Assembly (NCBI GenBank): GCA_964625575.1
Contig: CAZVBQ010000002.1
Coordinates: 186,001 to 250,000, forward strand
Reading direction: 5' to 3'
DNA length: 64,000 nt
Origin: UTCHB3 sp964625575
GTDB lineage: Bacteria; Bacteroidota; Ignavibacteria; Ignavibacteriales; Ignavibacteriaceae
Position numbers and translations under genes: made by a program. Numbering within the stretch: position 1 is the stretch's first letter; each line of letters begins with the position of its first letter. Under the pieces are notes generated by a model that was given only the letters and a program-made list of their open reading frames with translations, made no database searches and had not been told where the DNA came from. Below, in pieces: positions 35,710-44,747 of the stretch.

Positions 35710-36648
35710 ATGAAAAAATACTCAACTTTGGCAAAGGAAATGCTGGAACGCCAGAAACTCGACTGGGACTGGTGCGTAAAGGGCTACGACAGTCTCGAAA
35801 CGGTTATAACCCACGAATTCAAATACGACGGTTTCTCACTCAAAGTGCAGTTCAACCCCGGAAGAATGGCCTCAACTTCCGCCAAAGTTGACCCCAAAAG
35901 CATCAAGGAAAGGAAGTGCTTCCTTTGCGAAGAGAGTCTTCCCCCCGCGCAAGAGCGACTCGCCTACCGCGACGGCTACCACATCCTCGTGAATCCGTTC
36001 CCGATCTTCCCCGAGCACTTCACGATTCCAAAAACGGGACACAACCCGCAGGAGATCGCTGGCCACTTCGAAATGATGCTCACCCTCGCTGACGATATGG
36101 ATGGCGAGTTCACGATATTTTATAACGGACCAAAGTGCGGCGCCTCGGCACCTGATCACTTCCATTTTCAGGCGGGCACCCGCAATTTCATGACGGTTGA
36201 GCACGATTTTCACTCGCTTCAAACGAAATATGCCGTTGCCTCACGCGAATTTAATGGAGTGAAAGTTAACGCTATCGACGACGGCATCCGCAAAATGATC
36301 TTCCTCGAAGGGGAGAACAAAGACGCCCTGGCTTCAGAATTTTACACCATCTTCGACCGCTACAACGCCCTCGTGCACACCGGTGACGAACCCCTGATGA
36401 ACATTCTCGCCTGGAAGCACGGACACGGTTTCAGGGTGGTGGTTTTCCTCCGCGAAAAACACCGTCCCGCCCGCTACTTCGCCGAAGGTGAAGAGAGGAT
36501 ACTTCTCTCCCCGGCTTCAGTCGATATCGGTGGTGTCGGCGTCATCCCCGTGGAAGAGGATTTCAACCGCATCACACAGGATATCCTGACCGAACTGATG
36601 TCGGAGGTTTTCGTCTCCCGGGATATGCTTGTACGGGTTATGGGGTGA
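35710..36648 (+). CDS. DUF4922 / HIT-like nucleotidyltransferase-type protein
   Basis: A 312-residue protein resembling the DUF4922 family of Bacteroidota, related to GDP-L-galactose phosphorylase and other HIT-superfamily transferases. Visible features are a Cys pair CFLCEESLPP, the conserved NPFPIFPEHFTIP block, and the HIT-type triad in APDHFHFQAGT (HxHxQ), which would carry the nucleotidylated His. A C-terminal region has a WKHGHGFRVVVFLR motif. Likely a nucleotide-sugar phosphorylase or transferase, acting in the cytoplasm, but no substrate can be named. ATG at 35710 is chosen over 35602 because the longer frame passes through the intergenic repeat and a highly charged, unconserved stretch. 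Convergent with transketolase. Confidence 0.75.
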   Translation: MKKYSTLAKEMLERQKLDWDWCVKGYDSLETVITHEFKYDGFSLKVQFNPGRMASTSAKVDPKSIKERKCFLCEESLPPAQERLAYRDGYHILVNPFPIFPEHFTIPKTGHNPQEIAGHFEMMLTLADDMDGEFTIFYNGPKCGASAPDHFHFQAGTRNFMTVEHDFHSLQTKYAVASREFNGVKVNAIDDGIRKMIFLEGENKDALASEFYTIFDRYNALVHTGDEPLMNILAWKHGHGFRVVVFLREKHRPARYFAEGEERILLSPASVDIGGVGVIPVEEDFNRITQDILTELMSEVFVSRDMLVRVMG

Positions 36649-36652
36649 GGTT

Positions 36653-36788
36653 ATTAAACCGCAAAGGACGCGAAGAGCGCAAAGGGGTTTATCGCAATAT
36701 CGCTGTTCTTAGGACGCAGATACACGCAGATTAAACAGATTTGCGCGGAATCCGCGTTTATCCGTGAAATTCGTGTGTATCCGCGTCC
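36653..36788. repeat. Word repeat followed by 77-bp imperfect palindrome, convergent gap
   Basis: GCAAAGGACGCGAAGAGCGCAA-like words (36659-36683) are followed by a long imperfect inverted repeat. Left arm 36712-36732 (GGACGCAGATACACGCAGATT start) pairs with right arm 36768-36788 at about 17 of 21 positions; an inner GCGGA/TCCGC dyad sits near the centre. It lies between convergent genes and could act as a bidirectional terminator or REP-like element. Confidence 0.7.
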
Positions 36789-36813
36789 CGATAAAAACCA
36801 ATAGCACCTGTTC

Positions 36814-38793
36814 TTAACCTTGAGCCGCTTCCACGACCTTGTCGACTGTCAATCCGTATTTTTCATACAGGATGTTAGCCGGGGCGGAGGCGCCGAAGGT
36901 GTCGATACCGATGATCTTGCCTTCTGTGCCGGTGTATTTCTGCCAGCCGAAGGTTGAGCCGGCTTCGATTGCGACGCGGTTCTTCACTCCGGGAGGGAAG
37001 ACGGAGTTTTTGTATTCCGCGCTCTGCTTTTCGAAGAGTTCCCACGATGGGAAGCTTACCACTCTTGTTTTCTTGCCGGTTGCTGTTAGTTTTTCTGATG
37101 CTTTAATAGCGAGCTCCAGTTCGGAACCTGTTCCGATCAGAATAACATCGGGTGTGCCCTCGCAATCCCTGACAATATAAGCACCTTTCTCAAGGTTTGA
37201 GGCGGGATTCGCCTTGTCCCTTGTTACAGGTATTCCCTGACGGGAGAGGATCAACGCTGTTGGTCCGGTGGTGTTCTCGAGTGCCGCCTTCCACGCATAA
37301 ACGGTTTCGTGACTGTCGGCGGGACGGATCGTTGTGAGTCCCGGGATCATCCTAAGGCTCATCAGGTGCTCAACCGGCTGGTGGGTTGGTCCGTCTTCGC
37401 CGAGTCCGATACTGTCATGCGTGAAAACGTAGATCACCTGCAATCCTTGCATAGCCGCGAGTCTGACGGTCGGACGCATGTAATCGGAGAAAACGAGGAA
37501 TGTGCCGCCGAAAGGAATTATTCCGCCGTACATCGCCATTCCGTTCATCACGCCGCCCATTCCGTGTTCGCGAACGCCATAGTGGAGGTTGCGCCCCGTT
37601 CTGTCGGCTGCCGAGAATGAGGGAAGTCCCTTGAAATCGGTCAGGTTCGATTCGGTCAGGTCAGCTGAGCCCCCGATCAGCGTCGGATATGCTTCGGGAA
37701 GTTTGTTTATCACTTTCTGCGATGACGCGCGTGAAGCCAGTTTCTCATTAAGATCGGGGAACATCGTCTCATCCACGGGGAACGCGCCAAGGGATTCGCC
37801 TTTAATTATTTTATTCAGAAGTGCCGCCTCTTCGGGGTACTGGTTCGAGTACTGCTCGAAAAGGTTGTTCCACGCGAGATAAACCTTCATTTTTTCTTCA
37901 ATTGCCTGCGCGAAGTGGTTCCGCACTTCATCAGGTACCGTGAAGGGTTCAGTGTACTCCCATCCGAGGTTCGCCTTTGTAAGTTTTATTTCCTCTTCTC
38001 CGAGCGGTGAACCGTGCGCTTTCGCGGTATCCTGCTTGTTGGGACTTCCGTAGCCGATGTTGGTTTTTGTGATAACCAGTGAAGGCCTGTCGCTTTGGTG
38101 TGCTTCGTGAACGATGAACCTCAAAGCTTCAATATCGTGCACGTCGTAGATGTTAAAAACGTTCCAGCCATAGCTCAGGAAGCGTTTTTCGGTTTCATCG
38201 GTGAACGAGAGGGAGGTTTTACCGTCGATCGAGATGCCGTTATCGTCGTAGAAAAGTACGAGTCTGCGCAGTTTCTGGTTTCCGGCGAACGAAGCGGCTT
38301 CGTGCGAGATACCTTCCATCAGATCACCGTCGCCCGCAATCGCGTAAACATAGTGATCGAAAATATCAAATCCGGGTTTGTTGAACTTAGCCGCCATGAA
38401 CTCGTAAGCGAGTGCCATACCCACGGCATTCGATATGCCCTGACCCAAGGGACCGGTGGTAGCTTCAACACCCTCTGTGTGGCCACGCTCCGGATGTCCG
38501 GGTGTGAGGCTTTCCCACTGCCTGAAGTTCTTGATATCATCCAATGAAAGATTGAATCCCGAGAGGTGAAGGAGCGAATAGAGGAGCATGCTTCCGTGTC
38601 CACCCGAGAGGACGAACCTGTCGCGGTTGATCCACTTCGGGTCTTTCGGGTTAAAGTTCATCACTTCGTGAAAGAGGAAATAACCAAGCGGGGCAAGTCC
38701 CATTGGCGCCCCGGGATGCCCCGAGTTTGCCTTTTGTACGGCATCCATCGCGAGTGTGCGGATGGTATTGATCGATAAATTCTTTATGTCCAA
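36814..38793 (-). CDS. tkt: Transketolase
   Basis: Thiamine-diphosphate enzyme exchanging two-carbon units in the non-oxidative pentose phosphate pathway. The 659-residue product has all three domains: N-terminal ThDP-binding with SGHPGAPMGLAPL, GHPERGHTEGVEATTGPLGQG region and GDGDLMEGISHEAASFAG; the pyrimidine-binding middle domain (HDSIGLGEDGPTHQPVEHL region); and the C-terminal domain. The start chosen is TTG at 38791-38793, preceded by GGAGAC at 5-nt spacing; the frame extends to an ATG at 38835 with 14 unconserved residues (MWFIFYRIQDN). It is monocistronic and convergent with the DUF4922 gene, with the palindrome between them. Confidence 0.96.
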   Translation of the reverse strand: MDIKNLSINTIRTLAMDAVQKANSGHPGAPMGLAPLGYFLFHEVMNFNPKDPKWINRDRFVLSGGHGSMLLYSLLHLSGFNLSLDDIKNFRQWESLTPGHPERGHTEGVEATTGPLGQGISNAVGMALAYEFMAAKFNKPGFDIFDHYVYAIAGDGDLMEGISHEAASFAGNQKLRRLVLFYDDNGISIDGKTSLSFTDETEKRFLSYGWNVFNIYDVHDIEALRFIVHEAHQSDRPSLVITKTNIGYGSPNKQDTAKAHGSPLGEEEIKLTKANLGWEYTEPFTVPDEVRNHFAQAIEEKMKVYLAWNNLFEQYSNQYPEEAALLNKIIKGESLGAFPVDETMFPDLNEKLASRASSQKVINKLPEAYPTLIGGSADLTESNLTDFKGLPSFSAADRTGRNLHYGVREHGMGGVMNGMAMYGGIIPFGGTFLVFSDYMRPTVRLAAMQGLQVIYVFTHDSIGLGEDGPTHQPVEHLMSLRMIPGLTTIRPADSHETVYAWKAALENTTGPTALILSRQGIPVTRDKANPASNLEKGAYIVRDCEGTPDVILIGTGSELELAIKASEKLTATGKKTRVVSFPSWELFEKQSAEYKNSVFPPGVKNRVAIEAGSTFGWQKYTGTEGKIIGIDTFGASAPANILYEKYGLTVDKVVEAAQG

Positions 38794-38924
38794 TTTGTCT
38801 CCGTTGTCTTGAATTCGATAAAATATAAACCACAAATATACGAAAAGAGGAGGTGTCAGGTTTTAAACCTTTGCCAATCCCCAATCATTACTTAAATTCC
38901 CAAAATGAATCTAAAGTTTAATTT

Positions 38925-39710
38925 ATGGTCAGACTGCTCCGTCCGCTGATATTTTTACTTCTGACGGCACTTCCCCTGTCGGCACAGGCGCTCGACCTCA
39001 TTTTCGTTGAGGGGGGCAACTGCGTGATGGGTTGCTTCGATCCCTCGATCCCGTGTGACGACGATGAGTCGGAGCTCCGCGACGTGACGGTCTACGGATT
39101 CTACATTTCGACCACCGAAATAACGCAGGGTTTATACGAGGAAGTGATGGGGCACAATATCGCGATCATCCGTGAGCCAACACTTCCCGTAAACAATATC
39201 AGTTGGTTCGACGCGATACGGTTCTGCAACAAACTGAGTCTGAAACACAACCTGAACCCGTGTTATACGATCAGAGGTCAGAACGTGACGTGCAATTTCA
39301 AGGCGAACGGCTACCGCCTGCCGACCGAGGCGGAGTGGGAGTATGCAGCCCGCGGCGGGAAAATCGGAAAGAACACCCTTTTCAGTGGAAGCAACGACCC
39401 CCTGGCGGTGGGCTGGTACAAGGAAAACTCGAACGGGAAAATGCGACCACCCAAGCAGAAAGCACCCAATGAGCTCGGAATATTCGACATGTCGGGGAAT
39501 CTTTGGGAGTGGTGTTGGGACTATTACGGACCTTATGACGCCGATGAGCTGATCGACCCCAAGGGCCCCGATAAAGGCAACGGACGTGTACTTCGCGGGG
39601 GTTCATGGAACTATGAAAGCAGTATAGCCCGCAATTCAAACCGGTTCACTGCAACCCCAAACTCAAGGTCGTCAACTTTCGGCTTCCGGGTTGTGAAAAA
39701 AGCGGGTTAA
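38925..39710 (+). CDS. Exported SUMF1/formylglycine-generating-enzyme-fold protein
   Basis: A 261-residue protein with a signal peptide (MVRLLRPLIFLLLTALPLSAQA) and an FGE-sulfatase (SUMF1) fold: FYISTTEITQGLYEEVMG, YRLPTEAEWEYAARGG, GNLWEWCWDYYGPY and GRVLRGGSWNYESSIARNSNRF region, then FGFRVVKK. True FGEs have two catalytic Cys in the last part (an RGGSW...C...FRC pattern); those positions are not Cys here, so it is probably not a sulfatase activator. Other cysteines occur in the first half and may form disulfides. Likely a periplasmic or surface domain of unknown binding role. Its end overlaps mutS by 4 bp, convergent. Confidence 0.85.
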   Translation: MVRLLRPLIFLLLTALPLSAQALDLIFVEGGNCVMGCFDPSIPCDDDESELRDVTVYGFYISTTEITQGLYEEVMGHNIAIIREPTLPVNNISWFDAIRFCNKLSLKHNLNPCYTIRGQNVTCNFKANGYRLPTEAEWEYAARGGKIGKNTLFSGSNDPLAVGWYKENSNGKMRPPKQKAPNELGIFDMSGNLWEWCWDYYGPYDADELIDPKGPDKGNGRVLRGGSWNYESSIARNSNRFTATPNSRSSTFGFRVVKKAG

Positions 39711-42331
39711 CCTTCCCCTTTTTCGTTCACTTTCCGCTTTAGTTCGTCTAATTTATTAAGTGCCTGAACAGGTGTTAACTCTTCCACTTTGATATCGGAT
39801 ATCTCTTTCCGAAGGTCCTCGTCGCCGAGTTCAAAAAGGCTTAGCTGATAATAGCCGTGATCCTCCGCTTCCTTCTTTGCTTTTTTCGCCTTTTTCACCT
39901 CGTACGGGGTGAGTTCCTTGCTCTCAAGGTTGGCGAGTATCTCCTTCGCGCGGGAGGTTACCTGCTGCGGAAGTCCCGCCATCATTGCAACCTGAATTCC
40001 GTATGAGTGATCCGCGCTTCCGGGTGAAACCTTGTGAAGGAAGATCACCTTGTCGTCGTACTCACGAACCTGAACGCGGTAATTTTTGATTCGGGGGAAG
40101 ATCTCAGCCATCTCGTTAAGTTCATGATAGTGGGTGGCGAAGAGGGTTTTTGCGGCACAACGGGGGTTTTCGTGAAGATACTCCGTCATCGACCACGCGA
40201 TTGAAAGTCCGTCAAAAGTGCTGGTTCCCCTTCCGATCTCATCCAGAAGAATAAGGCTCTTGTTTGTGGCGTTATTCAGAATGTTGGCGGCTTCCTGCAT
40301 TTCCACGAGGAAGGTTGACTCTCCCGCGGTGATGTTATCGCTCGCGCCCACGCGGGTGAAAATCCTGTCAACTATACCGATCTCTGCCCGTTTCGCGGGA
40401 ACGAACGAACCGATCTGCGCCAGCAATACCAAAAGGCCGAGTTGCCTCAGGTAAACCGACTTTCCTGCCATGTTCGGACCGGTAAGCACTATTATCTGGT
40501 TTTCGGTGTCGTCCATTATGTAGTCGTTCGGAGTGAATTTCTCTCCCGGGGGGAGGATCCTTTCAACCACGGGGTGGCGTGATTCATAAATTTCAAGCTT
40601 ACCTGATTCGTTTACAACGGGCTTCACGTAGTTGTACTCGACCGCGGCTTCGGCGAACGAGAGGAGGCAGTCGAGCATCGCTATCAATCTGGCGTTGTTC
40701 TGGATCGCTTCTGTAAAAGAGGCGGTGAATATCCGCACATCGTTGAAGAGTTCGGCTTCAAGCGACCGGGTGTTTTCCTCGGCGTTGAGCACCTTGTCTT
40801 CATAAACCTTAAGGTCGGGGGTGATGTACCGTTCAGCGTTAACGAGGGTCTGCTTCCGGATATATTCGGGTGGAACCTTCTCTTTGTGCGCGTTGCTGAT
40901 CTCGATATAGTAACCAAAAACCCTGTTGTAACTGATCTTAAGTGAAGTGATGCCTGTGCGGTCACGCTCGGTGCGCTGGAGGTCGGTTATCCAGTCTTTG
41001 CCCGAGTAGAGCAATTCACGCATTTCATCGAGTTCGATGCTGTATCCCCGTTTTATCACTCCGCCATCGGCGAGTGAAACAGGGGGATTGTCAGAGATCG
41101 CTTCGTCAAGCTTCCGTGTCACGTCGTCAAGGGGCGTGAGTGATTCGCGAAGTTTTACCATCACCGGGTTATCGGTCTCGTAAAGCACCTTTACAAGTTC
41201 GGGTACCTCGAGAAGTGAGTATTTAAGCGTCACCATTTCGCGGGGTGTCGCCCTCCCTGTACAGATGCGTGAGATGAGACGCTCGAGGTCTCCGATTCCT
41301 GAAAGGCTCTTTTTGAGGTTTTCACGCATTTTTTTGTTGTTGAAGAGCACTTCCACCGATTCCTGCCTCTGGAGAATTGGTTGCAAGGTTGTAAGTGGTG
41401 AAGATATCCACTTCTTCAGCAGGCGCCCGCCCATGGGGGTTTCGGTCTTGTCAAGCACGGCGAAAAGTGTGCCGTCCTTGCTTCCGTCGCTCATCGAGAA
41501 AGTGATCTCAAGGTTCCTTTTCGTGGCGGGGTCGAGGATCATATAGTCCGACGGATTATAAAGTTGCATCCTGTTAAGGTGGGTCAGATTCGCCTTCTGC
41601 GTTTCCTGAAGGTAGTGGAGCACCGCGCCCGCGGCACATACTGCCGAATCGAGTTCACCCGCGCCATAACCCTTCAGGTTCACCGTTCCGAAGTGTTTCA
41701 GAAGCGTTTCCCTCGCGTACTCGCGGTTAAAAATCCAGTCGTCAAGTTTCGTGATCCGTGCTTCACTACCAGCTTTGGTCATAAGTGTCGCTGTCTCCTC
41801 CCGGTGTCTTCTCGCTGAGAGCACCTCCGATGGTGAGATCACGCTTATCTGGTCGGCGAGCCGTGAAGTTTCCACCTCGAAGAGGAAGAAATCCCCCGTC
41901 GAAATGTCACAGAATGCCACACCTGAGATCAGTTCACCACGGTTAACGGCGAGGAGGTAGTTGTTCTTCTTGTGGTCGAGAACCTTGTCAGAGAAAACCA
42001 CGCCCGGGGTCACCACTTCGATCACTTCGCGTTTAACAATTCCCTTGGCGAGTTTCGGGTCTTCTATCTGCTCGCAGATAGCCACACGGTATCCCGATCT
42101 GACCAACTTCGGCAGGTAGCTTTCAACCGCGTGGTGGGGAAATCCTGCCAGCGGCACTTCACCCGCGGCGCCGTTTGACCTTTTGGTAAGGGTTATTCCG
42201 AGCACTTTCGCGGCAATTTTCGCGTCCTCCTCGAATGTCTCATAAAAGTCCCCCATCCTGAAAAGGAGTACCGTGTCAGGATGAGCCTGCTTGATCTTAT
42301 AATACTGAGCCATTAAAGGAGTTTGTGACAT
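39707..42331 (-). CDS. mutS: DNA mismatch repair protein MutS
   Basis: Recognises mismatches and small loops and recruits MutL. The 874-residue product has the N-terminal mismatch-binding FYETF motif (MGDFYETFEEDA, with the Phe-x-Glu), connector and lever domains, the clamp, and the ATPase domain with Walker A GPNMAGKSVYLRQLG, Walker B LILLDEIGRGTSTFDG and the FATHYHEL switch. The C-terminus is a short helix set. Length is normal for MutS1. It is monocistronic, with a 190-bp A/T-rich divergent gap upstream (42332-42521) shared with the chemosensory operon; I see no clear promoter or operator in that gap beyond A/T-rich sequence. Confidence 0.97.
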   Translation of the reverse strand: MSQTPLMAQYYKIKQAHPDTVLLFRMGDFYETFEEDAKIAAKVLGITLTKRSNGAAGEVPLAGFPHHAVESYLPKLVRSGYRVAICEQIEDPKLAKGIVKREVIEVVTPGVVFSDKVLDHKKNNYLLAVNRGELISGVAFCDISTGDFFLFEVETSRLADQISVISPSEVLSARRHREETATLMTKAGSEARITKLDDWIFNREYARETLLKHFGTVNLKGYGAGELDSAVCAAGAVLHYLQETQKANLTHLNRMQLYNPSDYMILDPATKRNLEITFSMSDGSKDGTLFAVLDKTETPMGGRLLKKWISSPLTTLQPILQRQESVEVLFNNKKMRENLKKSLSGIGDLERLISRICTGRATPREMVTLKYSLLEVPELVKVLYETDNPVMVKLRESLTPLDDVTRKLDEAISDNPPVSLADGGVIKRGYSIELDEMRELLYSGKDWITDLQRTERDRTGITSLKISYNRVFGYYIEISNAHKEKVPPEYIRKQTLVNAERYITPDLKVYEDKVLNAEENTRSLEAELFNDVRIFTASFTEAIQNNARLIAMLDCLLSFAEAAVEYNYVKPVVNESGKLEIYESRHPVVERILPPGEKFTPNDYIMDDTENQIIVLTGPNMAGKSVYLRQLGLLVLLAQIGSFVPAKRAEIGIVDRIFTRVGASDNITAGESTFLVEMQEAANILNNATNKSLILLDEIGRGTSTFDGLSIAWSMTEYLHENPRCAAKTLFATHYHELNEMAEIFPRIKNYRVQVREYDDKVIFLHKVSPGSADHSYGIQVAMMAGLPQQVTSRAKEILANLESKELTPYEVKKAKKAKKEAEDHGYYQLSLFELGDEDLRKEISDIKVEELTPVQALNKLDELKRKVNEKGEG

Positions 42332-42521
42332 TTGGCGGATCTGAAAGGTTTTTGGTTTGATTAACCGGTTTTAAATTGAAACTTTTTAAAATTAGCGTCA
42401 AAAAATAATCAATTATCACGGTTTATCATTTGTATATCTAATGATAATTTAACAATTTAAATATCTGTTTTAAACCAGATATTCATCATCATCGATCACC
42501 CAAAACTACAGGAGAGAAGCC

Positions 42522-44744
42522 GTGAAGCTTACTCTTAGGCGTAAAGTTATCTCGCTTGTGCTTTTCGCTGCACTTGTACCCGTTCTTGTAACCCAGTTCG
42601 CCATGTTCGGGTTAAAGAGCAATATCTCCCAAATAACCGAAGCCGAACTTGACACCCTCGGGCGTGAGGCCTTAAAGCAGATAGTGCTCGACATGTACTA
42701 CCTCTGCATTACTTCCAATGATCTTATACAGGACAAGGTTGACCGCGCGCAGAAAGTTGCTTGGGGGATCGTGAACCGCGAAGGCGGGTTCAAATTCTCC
42801 GATGAAAAAGTGGAGTGGACAGCGGTCGACCAGTTCACGAAAAAAGCGGAGAAAGTGGCACTTCCCCGGATGATGTTGGGAAACAAATGGCTCGGGCAGG
42901 TAACCTCATTTGAAACCAGGGTACCGGTGGTCGATGAGATGAAATCACTCATGGGTGGTGTGGCGAGCATCTTCCAAAGGATGAATCAAGCGGGCGACAT
43001 GATCCGTGTTGCCACCACGGTTTCGAACACGAACGGTCAGCGTTCGCTCGGCACATTCATCCCCGCGGTAAGACCTGACGGCACGAAGGATGTGGTGATC
43101 GAGACCGTTATGAAGGGCACCCCTTACAAAGGGATAGCCTGGGCAGCGGGGTCATGGTTCATAACTTCGTACGAACCGGTGATCGATTCCAAGGGTCAGA
43201 TATCGGGAATGCTGGTGGTAGGCGAGCAGATAGAGGCGGTACCCTCACTTAGAAAGAATATTCAATCGGTTACCGTGGGTGAAACAGGTTCCGTAACCAT
43301 TTACGGCGCCACCGGTGACCGCAAGGGGCGTTACATCATCACTCATGACGGGAAAAAAGAGGGTGAGAGCGCGTGGTTTGAAAAGGACGCCAAAGGGGAG
43401 TACTTCGTTCAGAAGATCATCAATGACGCGGTCGGTACAGATGAAGCTGTTTTCCATACCTATTCATGGGTGGAACCGGGGAGCGGGAAAGAGCCGAGAA
43501 ACAAGGTATCGGTTGCCATCCACTTTTACAACTGGGACTGGGTGATAGTTGCCTCCACATACGAGGATGAATATTACTCTGCCAAGGCGAGTGTGGAAGA
43601 GGTCAGTTCCGGGTTCACATTGAACATGCTTTTACTCACATTCGGAATTGTAGCCTTCACTCTTGTGGTCGCCTGGTATTTCAGCAACCGGATCACCGAC
43701 CCGATCACCAGTCTGATCGGAGGGATCGAAAAGATAGCCAAGGGGGATCTGAAAGCCGGGAACGACGAACTTGAAAGCTACAAACTGAGCAACCGGTTCG
43801 CGTTCTTTGCATCGAAAAGATTAAATATCGATGATACCGACGAATCGCATCTACTCGTGGCATCGGTCAAGAAGATGGCGGCAAATCTCTTCTCGCTTTT
43901 GAGTCAGGTCGGAAGTTCGGGGGTTCAGGTCAACTCCTCCGTGTCGCAGATAAAAGCTTCTGCCCGGGAGCTTGAAGCAACGGTAGCCGAGCAGGCTGCT
44001 TCAATAAAGGAAGTGACTGCCACCGCGAAAGAGATACTCAACACTTCGAACAATCTTTTGGGCACTCTCGAGGAGAAGATCGGCGTGAGTGTCACCCATG
44101 CTTCCGCCACAGCGGAGGAGGGGAGAAACAATCTCGGCACGCTCGAGAACGCGATACATCAACTTATAGCGGCAACAGGTTCGATCTCCGCGAAGCTTTC
44201 GGTGATAAACGCGAAAGCCAACAAGATATCAACCGTTGTAACCACCATCAATAAAATTTCGGATCAGACGAACCTCCTTTCTCTGAATGCCGCGATCGAG
44301 GCCGAAAAGGCAGGCGAGTTTGGCAAGGGATTCTCTGTGGTGGCCCGTGAGATAAGCAGACTTGCAGATCAGACCGCCGTTGCCACTCACGATATCGAAC
44401 ACATGGTGCGCGAAATGCAGTCGTCTGTCTCCTCCGGTGTGATGGAGATGGATAAATTCTCTGAAGAGGTAAGGCGTGACAGCGTTACAGTTTCCACAAT
44501 TTCCGGCAAGCTCAACGACGTGATAAACAGCGTTAACGAACTTGCGCCCCACTTCGGTGAATTCAGTTTCGGAATGAAGCGACAGACAGAGGGTGCCGAA
44601 CAGATCAGTGAGGCAATGCAGCAACTTTCAGTGGCAGCGGAGCAGACGAAGGAATCGCTTCAGGAGTTCAGATCGGCAACCGGGCAGTTGAGCGCGGCCG
44701 TTTCCACTTTGAACGATGAACTCAACAAATTCAAGATAGGCTGA
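42522..44744 (+). CDS. Methyl-accepting chemotaxis protein with double Cache sensor
   Basis: Transmembrane chemoreceptor, first gene of a Wsp-like operon. The 740-residue product has TM1 (VISLVLFAALVPVLVTQF), a large periplasmic region of about 330 residues with a Cache_3-Cache_2-like pattern (SYEPVIDSKGQISGMLVVGEQ), TM2 (MLLLTFGIVAFTLVVAWYF), a HAMP-like segment (NRITDPITSLIGGIEKIAKGD), and the cytoplasmic signalling domain whose tip reads ISDQTNLLSLNAAIEAEKAGE. Probably senses a small ligand or surface cue outside the cytoplasm. It has no CheR-docking pentapeptide at its C-terminus (ends KFKIG). 3 bp separate it from the second receptor. Confidence 0.93.
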   Translation: MKLTLRRKVISLVLFAALVPVLVTQFAMFGLKSNISQITEAELDTLGREALKQIVLDMYYLCITSNDLIQDKVDRAQKVAWGIVNREGGFKFSDEKVEWTAVDQFTKKAEKVALPRMMLGNKWLGQVTSFETRVPVVDEMKSLMGGVASIFQRMNQAGDMIRVATTVSNTNGQRSLGTFIPAVRPDGTKDVVIETVMKGTPYKGIAWAAGSWFITSYEPVIDSKGQISGMLVVGEQIEAVPSLRKNIQSVTVGETGSVTIYGATGDRKGRYIITHDGKKEGESAWFEKDAKGEYFVQKIINDAVGTDEAVFHTYSWVEPGSGKEPRNKVSVAIHFYNWDWVIVASTYEDEYYSAKASVEEVSSGFTLNMLLLTFGIVAFTLVVAWYFSNRITDPITSLIGGIEKIAKGDLKAGNDELESYKLSNRFAFFASKRLNIDDTDESHLLVASVKKMAANLFSLLSQVGSSGVQVNSSVSQIKASARELEATVAEQAASIKEVTATAKEILNTSNNLLGTLEEKIGVSVTHASATAEEGRNNLGTLENAIHQLIAATGSISAKLSVINAKANKISTVVTTINKISDQTNLLSLNAAIEAEKAGEFGKGFSVVAREISRLADQTAVATHDIEHMVREMQSSVSSGVMEMDKFSEEVRRDSVTVSTISGKLNDVINSVNELAPHFGEFSFGMKRQTEGAEQISEAMQQLSVAAEQTKESLQEFRSATGQLSAAVSTLNDELNKFKIG

Positions 44745-44747
44745 CCC

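Noticed and set aside
38925..39710. True formylglycine-generating sulfatase activator
   Set aside because: The two catalytic Cys positions near the C-terminus are not Cys, and no sulfatase gene is nearby.
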